A DNA stretch of 51,385 nucleotides from positions 1 to 51,385 of the forward strand of contig JBAXIG010000003.1 in assembly GCA_037138535.1 (NCBI GenBank), read 5' to 3'. The notes beneath the pieces are model-generated. The model ran no database searches. It worked only from the letters and a program-made list of their open reading frames with translations, and was not told where the DNA came from. Below, piece after piece: positions 23,601 to 32,314 of this stretch. The position numbers and the translations under genes were made by a program. The stretch's first letter is position 1, and the number at the start of each line of letters is the position of its first letter. Source of the stretch: GCA-2737595 sp037138535 (GTDB taxonomy: Bacteria; Actinomycetota; Actinomycetes; Nanopelagicales; Nanopelagicaceae).

Positions 23601-23965
23601 TTAACTGCAGCCGCAATACGCGTTTGTGCGCGAGCTTCAGCAAGATCATCCGCTGCTTCACGTTGGGCACGAGCGAGAGCTTCTTTCGCGCGGTTTACAT
23701 CGATCTCAGTTCCGAGTTCCGCAATTTCGGCAAGAATCGAAACACGATTGTCGGAAACCGAAAGAAATCCACCGTGAACAGCGGCTTTGACGTCGCCATC
23801 ATTCTCAGTACGAATGGTGACAACCCCATTAACCAGCACGCCAAACGTCGGGGTGTGGTTTGCCATCACGCCGAGGTCGCCGTCGGTCGTGCGGGCAAGC
23901 ACAATGCTGGCCTCGCCTGACCAGACGCGACGTTCTGCGGAAACAAGCTCTACCCGAATGCTCAT
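23597..23965 (-). CDS. atpC: ATP synthase epsilon subunit
   Basis: 122-residue central-stalk subunit of F1. The beta-sandwich start (SIRVELVSAERRVWSGEAS) and GDLGVMANHTPTFGVL are followed by a helical part with EIDVNRAKEALARAQ. It is last in the operon, 2 bp after the atpD stop. Its stop overlaps the murA stop. Confidence 0.95.
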   Translation of the reverse strand: MSIRVELVSAERRVWSGEASIVLARTTDGDLGVMANHTPTFGVLVNGVVTIRTENDGDVKAAVHGGFLSVSDNRVSILAEIAELGTEIDVNRAKEALARAQREAADDLAEARAQTRIAAAVN

Positions 23966-23967
23966 GA

Positions 23968-25404
23968 TTAAGCCTTAGCCAACTCGGCAGCTCTACGCTC
24001 GACATCGTCAAGACCACCGCACATGAAGAACGCTTGCTCGGGCACGTGATCGTAATCGCCATCTGCGAGCGCCTTGAATGCAGCAACAGTCTCTGAGAGC
24101 GGCACGAAGGATCCGTCGAGGCCGGTGAAGACCTTGGCCACGAAGGTGTTCTGCGAGAGGAAGCGCTGGATACGACGAGCGCGGCCTACGAGAATGCGAT
24201 CCTCTTCGGAGAGTTCGTCGATACCAAGAATTGCAATGATGTCTTGAAGGTCCTTGTAGCGCTGCAAGATCTGCTTCGTACGGTTAGCAACGCGGAAGTG
24301 CTCTTCACCGATGTAGCGAGGATCAAGAATGCGTGAAGTGGAGTCGAGTGGATCCACAGCTGGGTAAATACCAAGCTCGGAGATCGGACGCGAAAGCACT
24401 GTCGTCGCATCAAGGTGGGCGAAGGTGGTGTGTGGGGCCGGGTCGGTGATGTCATCTGCAGGAACATAAATTGCCTGCATGGATGTAATCGAGTGACCAC
24501 GCGTTGAAGTGATGCGCTCCTGGAGCACACCCATTTCGTCAGCAAGAGTTGGCTGGTAACCCACCGCAGAGGGCATACGGCCGAGGAGAGTAGAAACCTC
24601 AGAACCTGCCTGCGTGAAGCGGAAGATGTTATCGATGAAGAGAAGTACGTCTTGCTTCTGCACATCACGGAAGTACTCAGCCATGGTGAGCGCCGAGAGA
24701 GCAACGCGAAGACGCGTCCCCGGTGGCTCATCCATCTGGCCGAAGACGAGAGCGGTCTTATTAATAACACCAGTCTCGGTCATTTCGAGGAAAAGGTCGT
24801 TGCCTTCACGGGTACGCTCACCGACACCGGCGAACACAGAAACACCACCGAAGTTTTCGGCAACGCGGTAAATCATTTCCTGAATAAGAACAGTCTTGCC
24901 TACACCAGCGCCGCCGAAGAGGCCGATCTTTCCACCCTTTACATAAGGAGTGAGAAGGTCGACGACCTTGATGCCAGTCTCGAACATCTCGGTCTTGGAC
25001 TCGAGTTGATCGAAGGCAGGGGCGTTGCGGTGGATGGGCCAGCGCTCTTTGATTTCCAGCGAAGAAGTGGGCACGTCGAGGGATTCGCCAAGAGTGTTGA
25101 ATACGTGTCCCTTGGTGACATCACCGACCGGCACACTAATGGCAGAGCCCGTGTCGCGTACTTCGGCTCCACGAACGAGACCGTCAGTAGGTTGCATCGA
25201 GATCGCGCGCACAAGGTTGTCACCAATGTGTTGAGCCACCTCAAGCGTGAGCATGCGGTCGACACCACCCATCGTCACGTCTACCTGAAGCGCGTTATAG
25301 ATTCCCGGCATTGCATCGGCGGGGAATTCCACGTCGACGACTGGTCCGATTACGCGGGCTACTCGGCCGGCTTTGGTTTTGATATCCATGGTCATCTCTC
25401 TCAC
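23968..25404 (-). CDS. atpD: ATP synthase beta subunit
   Basis: Catalytic F1 subunit (478 residues from the first start). Walker A GGAGVGKTVLIQE, GERTREGNDL, the Walker B Asp in DVLLFIDNIFRFTQAGSEVS and the C-terminal helical domain are complete. The start is not settled: a GTG at 25404 overlaps the atpG stop as GTGA, while ATGs at 25395 and 25389 give a slightly shorter N-terminus. None has a strong ribosome-binding site; coupling with atpG is likely. Confidence 0.97.
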   Translation of the reverse strand: MREMTMDIKTKAGRVARVIGPVVDVEFPADAMPGIYNALQVDVTMGGVDRMLTLEVAQHIGDNLVRAISMQPTDGLVRGAEVRDTGSAISVPVGDVTKGHVFNTLGESLDVPTSSLEIKERWPIHRNAPAFDQLESKTEMFETGIKVVDLLTPYVKGGKIGLFGGAGVGKTVLIQEMIYRVAENFGGVSVFAGVGERTREGNDLFLEMTETGVINKTALVFGQMDEPPGTRLRVALSALTMAEYFRDVQKQDVLLFIDNIFRFTQAGSEVSTLLGRMPSAVGYQPTLADEMGVLQERITSTRGHSITSMQAIYVPADDITDPAPHTTFAHLDATTVLSRPISELGIYPAVDPLDSTSRILDPRYIGEEHFRVANRTKQILQRYKDLQDIIAILGIDELSEEDRILVGRARRIQRFLSQNTFVAKVFTGLDGSFVPLSETVAAFKALADGDYDHVPEQAFFMCGGLDDVERRAAELAKA

Positions 25405-26300
25405 TCGCCCCCGGAAGTTGCTGATGCAAGTGCATCAGCACCACCGACGATCTCGCTGATTTCTTGGGTAATCTCGGCCTGACGGGCCGCGTTTGCACGT
25501 CGCGTAAGCGACTTGATTAACTCTTCTGCATTATCTGTTGCTGACTTCATTGCCCGACGTCGTGCAGCGTGCTCGGAAGCAGCTGATTGAAGCAGGGCAT
25601 TGAAGATACGGCTTTCTACATACCGAGGAAGAAGTGCATCAAGCACATCGCCCGCGGAAGGCTCGAATTCGTAAAGCGGCAACGGTCCATCTACTAGCGG
25701 CGCGGAGCTTTCCACCACTTCAAGTGGAAGCATGCGCTTTGCTAATGGACGCTGGGTGACCATCGACACAAATTCCGTGTAGATGATGTGCAATTCGTCT
25801 GCGCCATTTTCCTGAAGGAAAGAGGAGATAACAGTGTCTGCAATCTCTTTAGCGTTCGCATAGGTGGGATTATCGCTAAACCCAGTCCAAGACGCCGCAA
25901 TCGCCCGGTTGCGGAAGCGATAGTAGTTTAAGGCCTTGCGACCGACGAGGTAGTGATCCACTTCTAATCCACGACTCTTAAGGAGTGAGGTGAGCTGATC
26001 TCCTTCCTTGATGGCATTGTTTGCATATGCTCCGGCCATACCTCGATCACTCGCGATAACAAGCACAGCAGCACGCTTTGGCTCAGTTACCGCGGCAGTC
26101 AACGGATGTTCGACATTTGAAAATGTTGCCAAAGCCGAAACTGCGCGCGTTAATTCAGTCGCGTAAGGTGACGAAGCCGCGACGCGTTGCTGCGCCTTGA
26201 CGATACGAGAAGCGGAGATAAGTTCCATCGCTTTCGTGATCTTCTTCGTCGCCTTGACGGATCGAATCCGTCGGCGATAGATACGTAACTGGGCGCCCAT
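25401..26300 (-). CDS. atpG: ATP synthase gamma subunit
   Basis: 299-residue rotor shaft of F1. The N-terminal helix GAQLRIYRRRIRSVKATKKITKAMELIS and the C-terminal helix with ARRRAMKSATDNAEELIKSL and RQAEITQEISEIVGGA are the two halves of the antiparallel coiled coil. It lies 9 bp downstream of atpA and overlaps atpD. Confidence 0.96.
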   Translation of the reverse strand: MGAQLRIYRRRIRSVKATKKITKAMELISASRIVKAQQRVAASSPYATELTRAVSALATFSNVEHPLTAAVTEPKRAAVLVIASDRGMAGAYANNAIKEGDQLTSLLKSRGLEVDHYLVGRKALNYYRFRNRAIAASWTGFSDNPTYANAKEIADTVISSFLQENGADELHIIYTEFVSMVTQRPLAKRMLPLEVVESSAPLVDGPLPLYEFEPSAGDVLDALLPRYVESRIFNALLQSAASEHAARRRAMKSATDNAEELIKSLTRRANAARQAEITQEISEIVGGADALASATSGGE

Positions 26301-26309
26301 GAAATATTC

Positions 26310-27950
26310 CTACTTCTTCGCCGCAGGTACGTGCTTAGTGATGGTCTCTTGTCCCACTTCAGCACTCTCAAGCGATTCGGCAGCATGATCAGCCACGGCC
26401 CCTGATGACGCAGCAAACTCCAACTTAAATGCCGTGACAGCAGCATCTAGTTGAGCAACTAAGTCATCACCAAGATCCTTGGTAGATGCGATCGCATCGA
26501 GAATGCCCTTGTGCTGGCGACCCACGTAATCAAGGAATTCAGCCTCGAAACGGCGGATATCAGCAACTGGAACGCTATCCAGCTTGCCCGTGGTGCCGGC
26601 CCAGATAGAGACGACTTGGCGCTCCACTGAGAACGGTGAGTACTGGCCTTGCTTGAGCAGTTCCACCATGCGAGCACCGCGCTCGAGCTGAGCCTTTGAC
26701 GCAGCATCGAGATCAGAACCGAAAGCAGCGAATGCTTCGAGTTCGCGGAACTGGGCAAGGTCGAGACGAAGGCGTCCGGCGATCTTCTTCATAGCCTTGA
26801 TCTGAGCCGAACCACCCACGCGAGATACCGAGATACCTACGTTGATAGCGGGGCGCACACCCGAGTTGAAGAGATCGGTTTCCAAGAAGCACTGTCCATC
26901 GGTAATCGAAATAACGTTGGTAGGAATGAACGCCGAGACGTCATTACCCTTTGTTTCGATGATGGGCAGACCAGTCATGGAACCGGCACCAAGCTCATCT
27001 GAAAGCTTTGCGCAACGCTCGAGGAGACGTGAGTGTAAATAGAAGACGTCGCCAGGGTAGGCCTCGCGACCTGGTGGACGACGAAGCAAGAGGGAAACCG
27101 CACGATAGGCCTCTGCTTGCTTTGAAAGATCATCGAAAATGATGAGAACAGATTCGCCCTTGTACATCCAGTGCTGACCAATGGCAGAACCGGTGTAAGG
27201 AGCGAGGTACTTGAAACCTGCAGGATCGGAAGCAGGAGCCGCAACGATGGTGGTGTAATCCATGGCGCCGGCTTCTTCGAGTGCGCCACGAACAGCTGCA
27301 ATCGTAGAACCCTTCTGACCAATAGCCACGTAGATGCACTTCACTTGCTTCTTTGGATCTCCGGTCAACCAGTTTTCGCGTTGGTTGATGATGGTGTCGA
27401 TCGCCACCGCAGTCTTGCCGGTCTGGCGATCACCAATGATGAGCTGACGTTGTCCACGGCCAATGGCGGTCATCGCATCGATGGCCTTGATACCGGTTTG
27501 CATCGGCTCTTTCACTGGTTGGCGTTGAACTACCGAAGGGGCCTGAAGTTCGAGCGCGCGACGTGCTTCAGCAACGATCTCACCCTTGCCATCGATGGCG
27601 CGACCGAGTGGATCAACCACGCGACCCAAAAAGCCATCACCGACTGGCACAGAGAGAACTTCACCGGTGCGACGCACTGGCATGCCTTCTTCGATACCGG
27701 AGAAGCCGCCGAGGATAACGACACCGATCTCTCGGACGTCCAGGTTGAGAGCGATACCAAGGGTGCCGTCCTCGAACTTGAGCAACTCGTTCGTCATCGT
27801 TGAAGGAAGACCCTCAACGCGCGCGATACCGTCGCCTGCTTCGGTAACAGTGCCGATCTCGTCGCGAGCCGCAGTGCCGGGATCGTATGACTGGACAAAC
27901 TTCGCCAGTGCATCACGAATGTCCTCGGGTCGGATCGTGAGTTCCGCCAT
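26310..27950 (-). CDS. atpA: ATP synthase alpha subunit
   Basis: 546-residue non-catalytic nucleotide-binding F1 subunit, with Walker A GDRQTGKTAVAID and signature PAINVGISVSRVGGSAQ. The ATG at 27950 begins MAELTIRPEDIRDAL and lies 6 nt after AAGGAG; two ATGs just upstream (27953, 27965) are alternatives. The C-terminal tail (about 40 residues rich in Ala and Glu) resembles the actinobacterial alpha extension that in mycobacteria suppresses ATP hydrolysis; whether it acts so here is not known. Confidence 0.96.
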   Translation of the reverse strand: MAELTIRPEDIRDALAKFVQSYDPGTAARDEIGTVTEAGDGIARVEGLPSTMTNELLKFEDGTLGIALNLDVREIGVVILGGFSGIEEGMPVRRTGEVLSVPVGDGFLGRVVDPLGRAIDGKGEIVAEARRALELQAPSVVQRQPVKEPMQTGIKAIDAMTAIGRGQRQLIIGDRQTGKTAVAIDTIINQRENWLTGDPKKQVKCIYVAIGQKGSTIAAVRGALEEAGAMDYTTIVAAPASDPAGFKYLAPYTGSAIGQHWMYKGESVLIIFDDLSKQAEAYRAVSLLLRRPPGREAYPGDVFYLHSRLLERCAKLSDELGAGSMTGLPIIETKGNDVSAFIPTNVISITDGQCFLETDLFNSGVRPAINVGISVSRVGGSAQIKAMKKIAGRLRLDLAQFRELEAFAAFGSDLDAASKAQLERGARMVELLKQGQYSPFSVERQVVSIWAGTTGKLDSVPVADIRRFEAEFLDYVGRQHKGILDAIASTKDLGDDLVAQLDAAVTAFKLEFAASSGAVADHAAESLESAEVGQETITKHVPAAKK

Positions 27951-27998
27951 CATCTTCTCCTTCAATAGCCGCCCTCACGCTTTGTAAGGGCAAAGTAC

Positions 27999-28832
27999 TT
28001 AACCTGCGAGTCGTCGACTCGCTTCTGCTAAACGACTGACGGTGGTGCCGTCAATCAACTCATCAGCGAAGCGAATGGAGAGACCACCCACCACACTCTT
28101 ATCTACTTCAACGTTTACACGCATCGGACGTCCAAGTTCGGCTGTAAGGGCCGCGCTCAGACGATCTTCTTGTGCGGACGTCAATTCAATGGCGCTCTTC
28201 ACATGAGCAATCATGCGGTTACGCCGATCAGCTGCTGCCTGTGCAAACTCGCTCAAGCCACCTTCGATATGACGACCACGTGGATGCATCACCAATTGAA
28301 GAATGAGTCGAAGCGAAGCAGGCACGACTTTGCCCGAAAGAAGTGAACGAACAAGTTCACCCTTCTGTTCGCTGGTACCTGTGTTGCGCGCAGCGAATGC
28401 CGCCCGCAAATCAGGGTTTGCAGCAACCACGCGACCAAATTGGAAGAGTTCTTCTTCGAGAGCATCGAGAGTGCCGTCAGCATTTGCCGCAGCAGCCTCG
28501 GCCTCGACGGCCAATTGCTCAGCCGCATTTGAGAGATCACTTGAACGCGACCAACGCGCCTTCACCAATTCTTCGAGGAGCTTGGCCGCGCCGACACTAA
28601 TCTGCGCTCCGAAGAGAGATTGTGCGACACCTGCCTTGCCCTGAGCTTCTCGAGAAGGATCAGTCAGCGCACGTAGAAGAGACTTCGAGGAATCAAGGGT
28701 GCGGGTAACGAGGAAGAGGTCAGCCGAAAGGGCAGACGCTTGCTCTCCATTCATGGAGGCGAGCGTGCTTTCCATCAGCGTACGACTCATCGCCAAAGAT
28801 TGGCGACTTGTTCCCTTCATTACGAGTGCCAT
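27999..28832 (-). CDS. atpH: ATP synthase delta subunit
   Basis: 277-residue peripheral-stalk subunit, of the long actinobacterial type. The C-terminal family signature reads VNVEVDKSVVGGLSIRFADE. It joins the b subunits to the top of F1. It lies 2 bp after atpF, and about 48 bp separate it from the atpA start. Confidence 0.94.
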   Translation of the reverse strand: MALVMKGTSRQSLAMSRTLMESTLASMNGEQASALSADLFLVTRTLDSSKSLLRALTDPSREAQGKAGVAQSLFGAQISVGAAKLLEELVKARWSRSSDLSNAAEQLAVEAEAAAANADGTLDALEEELFQFGRVVAANPDLRAAFAARNTGTSEQKGELVRSLLSGKVVPASLRLILQLVMHPRGRHIEGGLSEFAQAAADRRNRMIAHVKSAIELTSAQEDRLSAALTAELGRPMRVNVEVDKSVVGGLSIRFADELIDGTTVSRLAEASRRLAG

Positions 28833-28834
28833 GA

Positions 28835-29371
28835 TTACTTGGAGCCCTCCAAGTCGGCCAAGAAACGATCAACTACGCGGGATTGGCGAACTTGATCATC
28901 AAGGGCCTCTCCCACAATCTTCGATGCGAGATTGGTAGCAATAGTGCCGACCTCTTGCATCAAAGAAGTGACTGCTTGTTGACGCTCTGCCTCGATTGAG
29001 GCGCGCGCAGCAGCAGTGATTCGGTTTGCTTCTTCTTGCGCCTTGGTGCGCATCTCTTCAATGATCGCCGCTCCCTGTGCGCGTGCTTCCTCGCGAAGCT
29101 TTTGGGCTTCACCGCGTGCATCGGAGAGTTGATCTTGATAAGACTTAAGTGCCGCTGCCGCCTCTTGCTGGGCTTGCTCAGCGCGTTCCATGCCACCTTG
29201 AATGGCATCGGTGCGATCAGCAAACGCTTTCTCGAAGCGTGGTACTACCTTGCTCTTCATCACTATGAAGAGCAGCGAGAACGCGATTAAACCAACGATG
29301 ACTTCAGTCAACGTTGGAATGATCGGTAGACCAGCCTCCTCAGAAGCTAGCAACAAAATCTGCGTACTCAT
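28835..29371 (-). CDS. atpF: ATP synthase b subunit
   Basis: 178-residue peripheral stalk. It has one N-terminal membrane helix (TLTEVIVGLIAFSLLFIVM, about residues 19-37), then a long charged coiled coil (KVVPRFEKAFADRTDAIQGG and onwards). The ATG at 29371 has GAGG 6 nt upstream; an in-frame TTG two codons earlier is less likely. Confidence 0.95.
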   Translation of the reverse strand: MSTQILLLASEEAGLPIIPTLTEVIVGLIAFSLLFIVMKSKVVPRFEKAFADRTDAIQGGMERAEQAQQEAAAALKSYQDQLSDARGEAQKLREEARAQGAAIIEEMRTKAQEEANRITAAARASIEAERQQAVTSLMQEVGTIATNLASKIVGEALDDQVRQSRVVDRFLADLEGSK

Positions 29372-29423
29372 CTGCAACCTCGTTCTCTAAGTCGTAGTCT
29401 CTGAAAATCTCTGTAAGCGATCT

Positions 29424-29630
29424 TTACTTGAGGACGAATGCGAGTACGAGACCCAAGAGCGCGAGCGCCTCGGCAAGTGCGAAACCAAGGAACGCGAGCG
29501 GTTGGAGAATGCCGCGAGCCTCAGGCTGGCGAGCGACGCCATTGATGTAAGCAGCGAAGACGAGACCAGTTGCGATACCGGGTCCAATCGTCGAAAGGCC
29601 GAAGCCTACGATAGCCATTGTGCCTGTCAT
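29424..29630 (-). CDS. atpE: ATP synthase c subunit (rotor ring)
   Basis: 68-residue double-helix proteolipid of the Fo ring. Helix 1 contains GFGLSTIGPGIATGLVFAAY, the polar loop RQPEA, and helix 2 GFALAEALALLGLVLAF with the ion-binding Glu. The lack of the Gln in helix 1 and of the Ser/Thr after the Glu that mark sodium-type rings points to proton coupling. AAAGGG lies before the ATG, and a strong hairpin lies upstream (29651-29674). Confidence 0.97.
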   Translation of the reverse strand: MTGTMAIVGFGLSTIGPGIATGLVFAAYINGVARQPEARGILQPLAFLGFALAEALALLGLVLAFVLK

Positions 29631-29650
29631 GTCATTTCCCTTTCAGGTAA

Positions 29651-29674
29651 TTGATCAGAAGGGCATCTGATCAA
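29651..29674 (-). other. Hairpin between atpB and atpE
   Basis: TTGATCAGA and TCTGATCAA form a perfect 9-bp stem with a 6-nt loop, about 20 nt upstream of the atpE start codon on the minus strand. No T run follows, so it is not a standard terminator. Structures here in other atp operons affect mRNA stability or raise translation of the c subunit, which is needed in many copies. Confidence 0.6.
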
Positions 29675-29683
29675 ATCTAGTTG

Positions 29684-30466
29684 TTAGTGCTCGTCGGCAA
29701 TTGCTCCGGCGATGTAGAGCGCAGTCAGCAGAGTGAAAATATAAGCCTGCAGACATTCAATAAAGAATTCGAAGAAGGTCAGACCGATTCCGAATCCGAA
29801 AGAGAGCGGGCTCATAATTTTGAGCACCATGCTGTTGTGCAGCATGTAATCACCACCCATGATGAAGACGAGCAACAAAAGGTGCCCAGCGAACATGTTA
29901 GCAAAAAGACGAATGGCGAGCGTGAATGGGCGAATAATGAAGTAAGTGGCAATCTCAAGCGGAGTGAGGATCACATAGATCCACTTTGGCACACCGGGCA
30001 CGAACGCAATGTCCTTGAGGTACTTACCGAGACCATGCTTGCGAATACCTACGTAGTGGTAGATCACGTAGGTGAAGATCATGAGCGCTACTGGGAATCC
30101 GAAGCGAGACATCGTGGGGAATTGCATGAACGGCACAATTCCGAAAATGTTATTCACAATAATGAAGGTGAAGAGTGTGAAGAGGAACGGCACGAACTTC
30201 ATAAATTCATGACCAATGATGTCTTCGCCGAGGTCTTTTTTCACAAATGAATAGACGCTCTCGCCAAAGAACTGTGTGCGAGATGGAACGACCGCAGCTT
30301 TCTTTGAGGAGATCAAGAAGAAGACTGCGACCAAGATGGCCGCCAAGATCGCTTGGAAAACTGGCTTGGTGAAGAGAATGCTGGTGCCGAAAACAGGCTT
30401 GAAAACGAAGTCCCCACTTCCAGGAGAAATGAATCCTCCGGAGGCGAGCAATATCGACGCGTTCAA
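29684..30466 (-). CDS. atpB: ATP synthase a subunit
   Basis: 260-residue Fo stator that forms the proton half-channels. The essential Arg lies in RPFTLAIRLFANMFAGH, and IIVNNIFGIVPFMQFP and the last helix FIECLQAYIFTLLTALYIAGA are typical. I place the start at a TTG (30466) because GAGGAG lies 7 nt upstream and the sequence then reads NASILLASGGFISPG, as in actinobacterial homologues. An ATG 34 codons upstream gives an unlikely low-complexity N-terminus. The 131 bp to the AtpZ-like gene hold nothing else I recognise. Confidence 0.93.
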   Translation of the reverse strand: MNASILLASGGFISPGSGDFVFKPVFGTSILFTKPVFQAILAAILVAVFFLISSKKAAVVPSRTQFFGESVYSFVKKDLGEDIIGHEFMKFVPFLFTLFTFIIVNNIFGIVPFMQFPTMSRFGFPVALMIFTYVIYHYVGIRKHGLGKYLKDIAFVPGVPKWIYVILTPLEIATYFIIRPFTLAIRLFANMFAGHLLLLVFIMGGDYMLHNSMVLKIMSPLSFGFGIGLTFFEFFIECLQAYIFTLLTALYIAGAIADEH

Positions 30467-30597
30467 CGCAGGGCTCCTCGAATGGGTGGACGAACACGCT
30501 AAACATAGAGGGAGAAGGGGCGGCGAGGCAAAACCTTCAGCCGAGCCCGCGCGTGTGCTCTCTATCACCTGCGGGAAGGTTCAGAAGAGTGCTCGAG

Positions 30598-30786
30598 CTA
30601 CTGCCGAATGAAGCGAAGGTAAATAAGGTACATAGCGCTCACAAGCCCCACCAAAAAACCGATGACAACCAAGAAATGCAGGCCAAAGAGATGGTCCAAG
30701 AACATTCCAACGCCGCCCCACAGGAGGAGCCCGGAGAGAAGGTAGGCGATGATGGTAAACATCGCACTTTCGTCCTTAGAGGACAT
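30598..30786 (-). CDS. AtpZ-like ATP synthase assembly protein
   Basis: 62-residue protein with two membrane helices (about 9-29 and 37-58: IIAYLLSGLLLWGGVGMFLD and FLVVIGFLVGLVSAMYLIY). Size, hairpin form and position ahead of atpB fit the F0F1-ATPase gene 1/AtpZ family, which with AtpI helps assemble the c ring or supplies magnesium. GAGGTAGGTA precedes the ATG at 30786. The start overlaps the upstream transferase gene by 11 bp. Similarity is judged from pattern only. Confidence 0.75.
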   Translation of the reverse strand: MSSKDESAMFTIIAYLLSGLLLWGGVGMFLDHLFGLHFLVVIGFLVGLVSAMYLIYLRFIRQ

Positions 30787-32314
30787 TACCTACCTCGCTT
30801 TCAGTGCGCGCTTCATCGTCAAGAATGAGCGTCGGTATCCGCATCCGGAGGAAGGCGGTGACTTCTCCAACGAGCCAGAGAAGCACCGCTGTGACAGCGG
30901 TCACTCCAAAGTAGGTGTGATCAATACCTGCCGGCGAGCGCATGGAGAGTAAGAGGGCGCCGAGTAAGACGAGTTTGGCGAAGTAGGAGGCCATGGCCCA
31001 GGCCATCGTGCCGGCCGGAGAACTCTTTCGAGTGAGCCGGCCCAGAAGTAGCGAGATGCCAAAGAAGACCGCCACTACTCCCCCGGCGAGGAGAGCTGCC
31101 TTGACTTGATCGGTGCGCTGGACCACTTCGGCATAGAGCACCGCCAGGAGAACCGCACCCCCGGAGAGCGAACCAGCCCAACGCAGAGTCGCACCCTCAA
31201 AGTTATTTCTCTTCAACCGACGCTTCTCGTCATGCTCCTCGGCCGGCAATGATCGTGTAAAGACCGCAGCCAGTACCAGCGCCACCACCATGATGAACAA
31301 TGCCGATCTGATCGGGATGAAAGCAATAGCACTTACTGGAAAAGCGATGGCAGCCGTCCACATGTATAGCACCGACGTTGCTCGTCGTGGTGAGTGACCA
31401 ATGCGCAATAGTCGATGATGAAGATGGTGTTTGTCTGGCGTAAATGGCGATTTGCCGGCAGCAGTGCGTCGAATGACAGCCCACGCAAGATCCAAGAGCG
31501 GAATAGCAAGGATGGCTAGAGGTAATACGAGTGGCAAGAGTGCGGGCGCTAGATTCTCCGCAGAAAGAGCATTGGCATCGAGTTGGCCAGTGATACTGAT
31601 GGTGCATGCAGCCAGTAAATAGCCGAGCAACATAGACCCGGAATCACCCATAAAAATCTTGGCAGGGTAAACGTTATGAGGTAGGAATCCCAAGCAGATT
31701 CCCACCAAGAGTGCAGTGAAAAGCGTCGCAGTACCCGCCCGGCTAAATCCGTGCATCACGGCTAAGAGATATGAGAATGAGAAGAAGGCAATTCCACCTA
31801 TAGCAACAATCCCGGCAGCCAAACCATCGAGTCCGTCAACAAAGTTCACCGCGTTGATTGCCACCAAAACAACGAGCACGGTAGCAACAACCCCAAGGGT
31901 AGGTGGTAGGGCGATGACACCATTGATGGGTAGCCATAAGAGTTGCACTCCTTGGATCGCCATAACTCCAGCAGCGAGAGCTTGCCCGGCAAACTTGGTC
32001 AGGGCGTCAAGCTCCCAAAGATCATCCGCGGCCCCAAGGAGCGCTATTACTAATGCGCCACTCGCAATAGCGATCGGGTCGTGTGAATTTTCAAAAGCTT
32101 TATGGAGCAATGGCAAGTGGTAGGCCACTACTAATCCAACTGAGAGACCAGCCAACATGGCTAACCCACCCCAACGCGGAGTAGGGACTGAATGCACATC
32201 GCGAGCCCTAATCGGCGCCATTGCTCCGCGACGAATTGCCAACAACTTAAAAAATGGCGTCGCTAAATATGTCACCGCCGAAGCGATGAGGGCAGCAAAG
32301 AGATACTCGCGCAC
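30776..32314 (-). CDS. wecA: GlcNAc-1-phosphate transferase with AtpI-like C-terminus
   Basis: 512-residue polytopic membrane protein. Residues 1 to about 355 are a WecA/TagO/MraY-type transferase that attaches GlcNAc-1-phosphate to undecaprenyl (or decaprenyl) phosphate: LLGAADDLWELDALTKFAGQ (Asp pair, 93-112), NAVNFVDGLDGLAAG (154-168), PAKIFMGDSGSM (217-228) and HHLHHRLL (296-303). The M. tuberculosis relative Rv1302 is about 404 residues. The extra part (about 376-490) forms four helices resembling ATP synthase protein I (AtpI), which is usually a separate gene at this locus. The GTG start abuts the glyA stop with no ribosome-binding site. Confidence 0.88.
   Translation of the reverse strand: MREYLFAALIASAVTYLATPFFKLLAIRRGAMAPIRARDVHSVPTPRWGGLAMLAGLSVGLVVAYHLPLLHKAFENSHDPIAIASGALVIALLGAADDLWELDALTKFAGQALAAGVMAIQGVQLLWLPINGVIALPPTLGVVATVLVVLVAINAVNFVDGLDGLAAGIVAIGGIAFFSFSYLLAVMHGFSRAGTATLFTALLVGICLGFLPHNVYPAKIFMGDSGSMLLGYLLAACTISITGQLDANALSAENLAPALLPLVLPLAILAIPLLDLAWAVIRRTAAGKSPFTPDKHHLHHRLLRIGHSPRRATSVLYMWTAAIAFPVSAIAFIPIRSALFIMVVALVLAAVFTRSLPAEEHDEKRRLKRNNFEGATLRWAGSLSGGAVLLAVLYAEVVQRTDQVKAALLAGGVVAVFFGISLLLGRLTRKSSPAGTMAWAMASYFAKLVLLGALLLSMRSPAGIDHTYFGVTAVTAVLLWLVGEVTAFLRMRIPTLILDDEARTESEVGNVL

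Noticed and set aside
24652..25482. 276-codon open frame antisense to atpD and atpG
   Set aside because: It mirrors highly conserved genes on the minus strand; the composition is His/Ser-rich with no recognisable family.
27171..27803. 210-codon open frame antisense to atpA
   Set aside because: Shadow of the alpha subunit coding strand; no ribosome-binding site or homology.
30207..30506. 99-codon frame overlapping the atpB start in another frame
   Set aside because: It competes with the conserved AtpB frame and matches no family; the AtpB frame has a ribosome-binding site before TTG.
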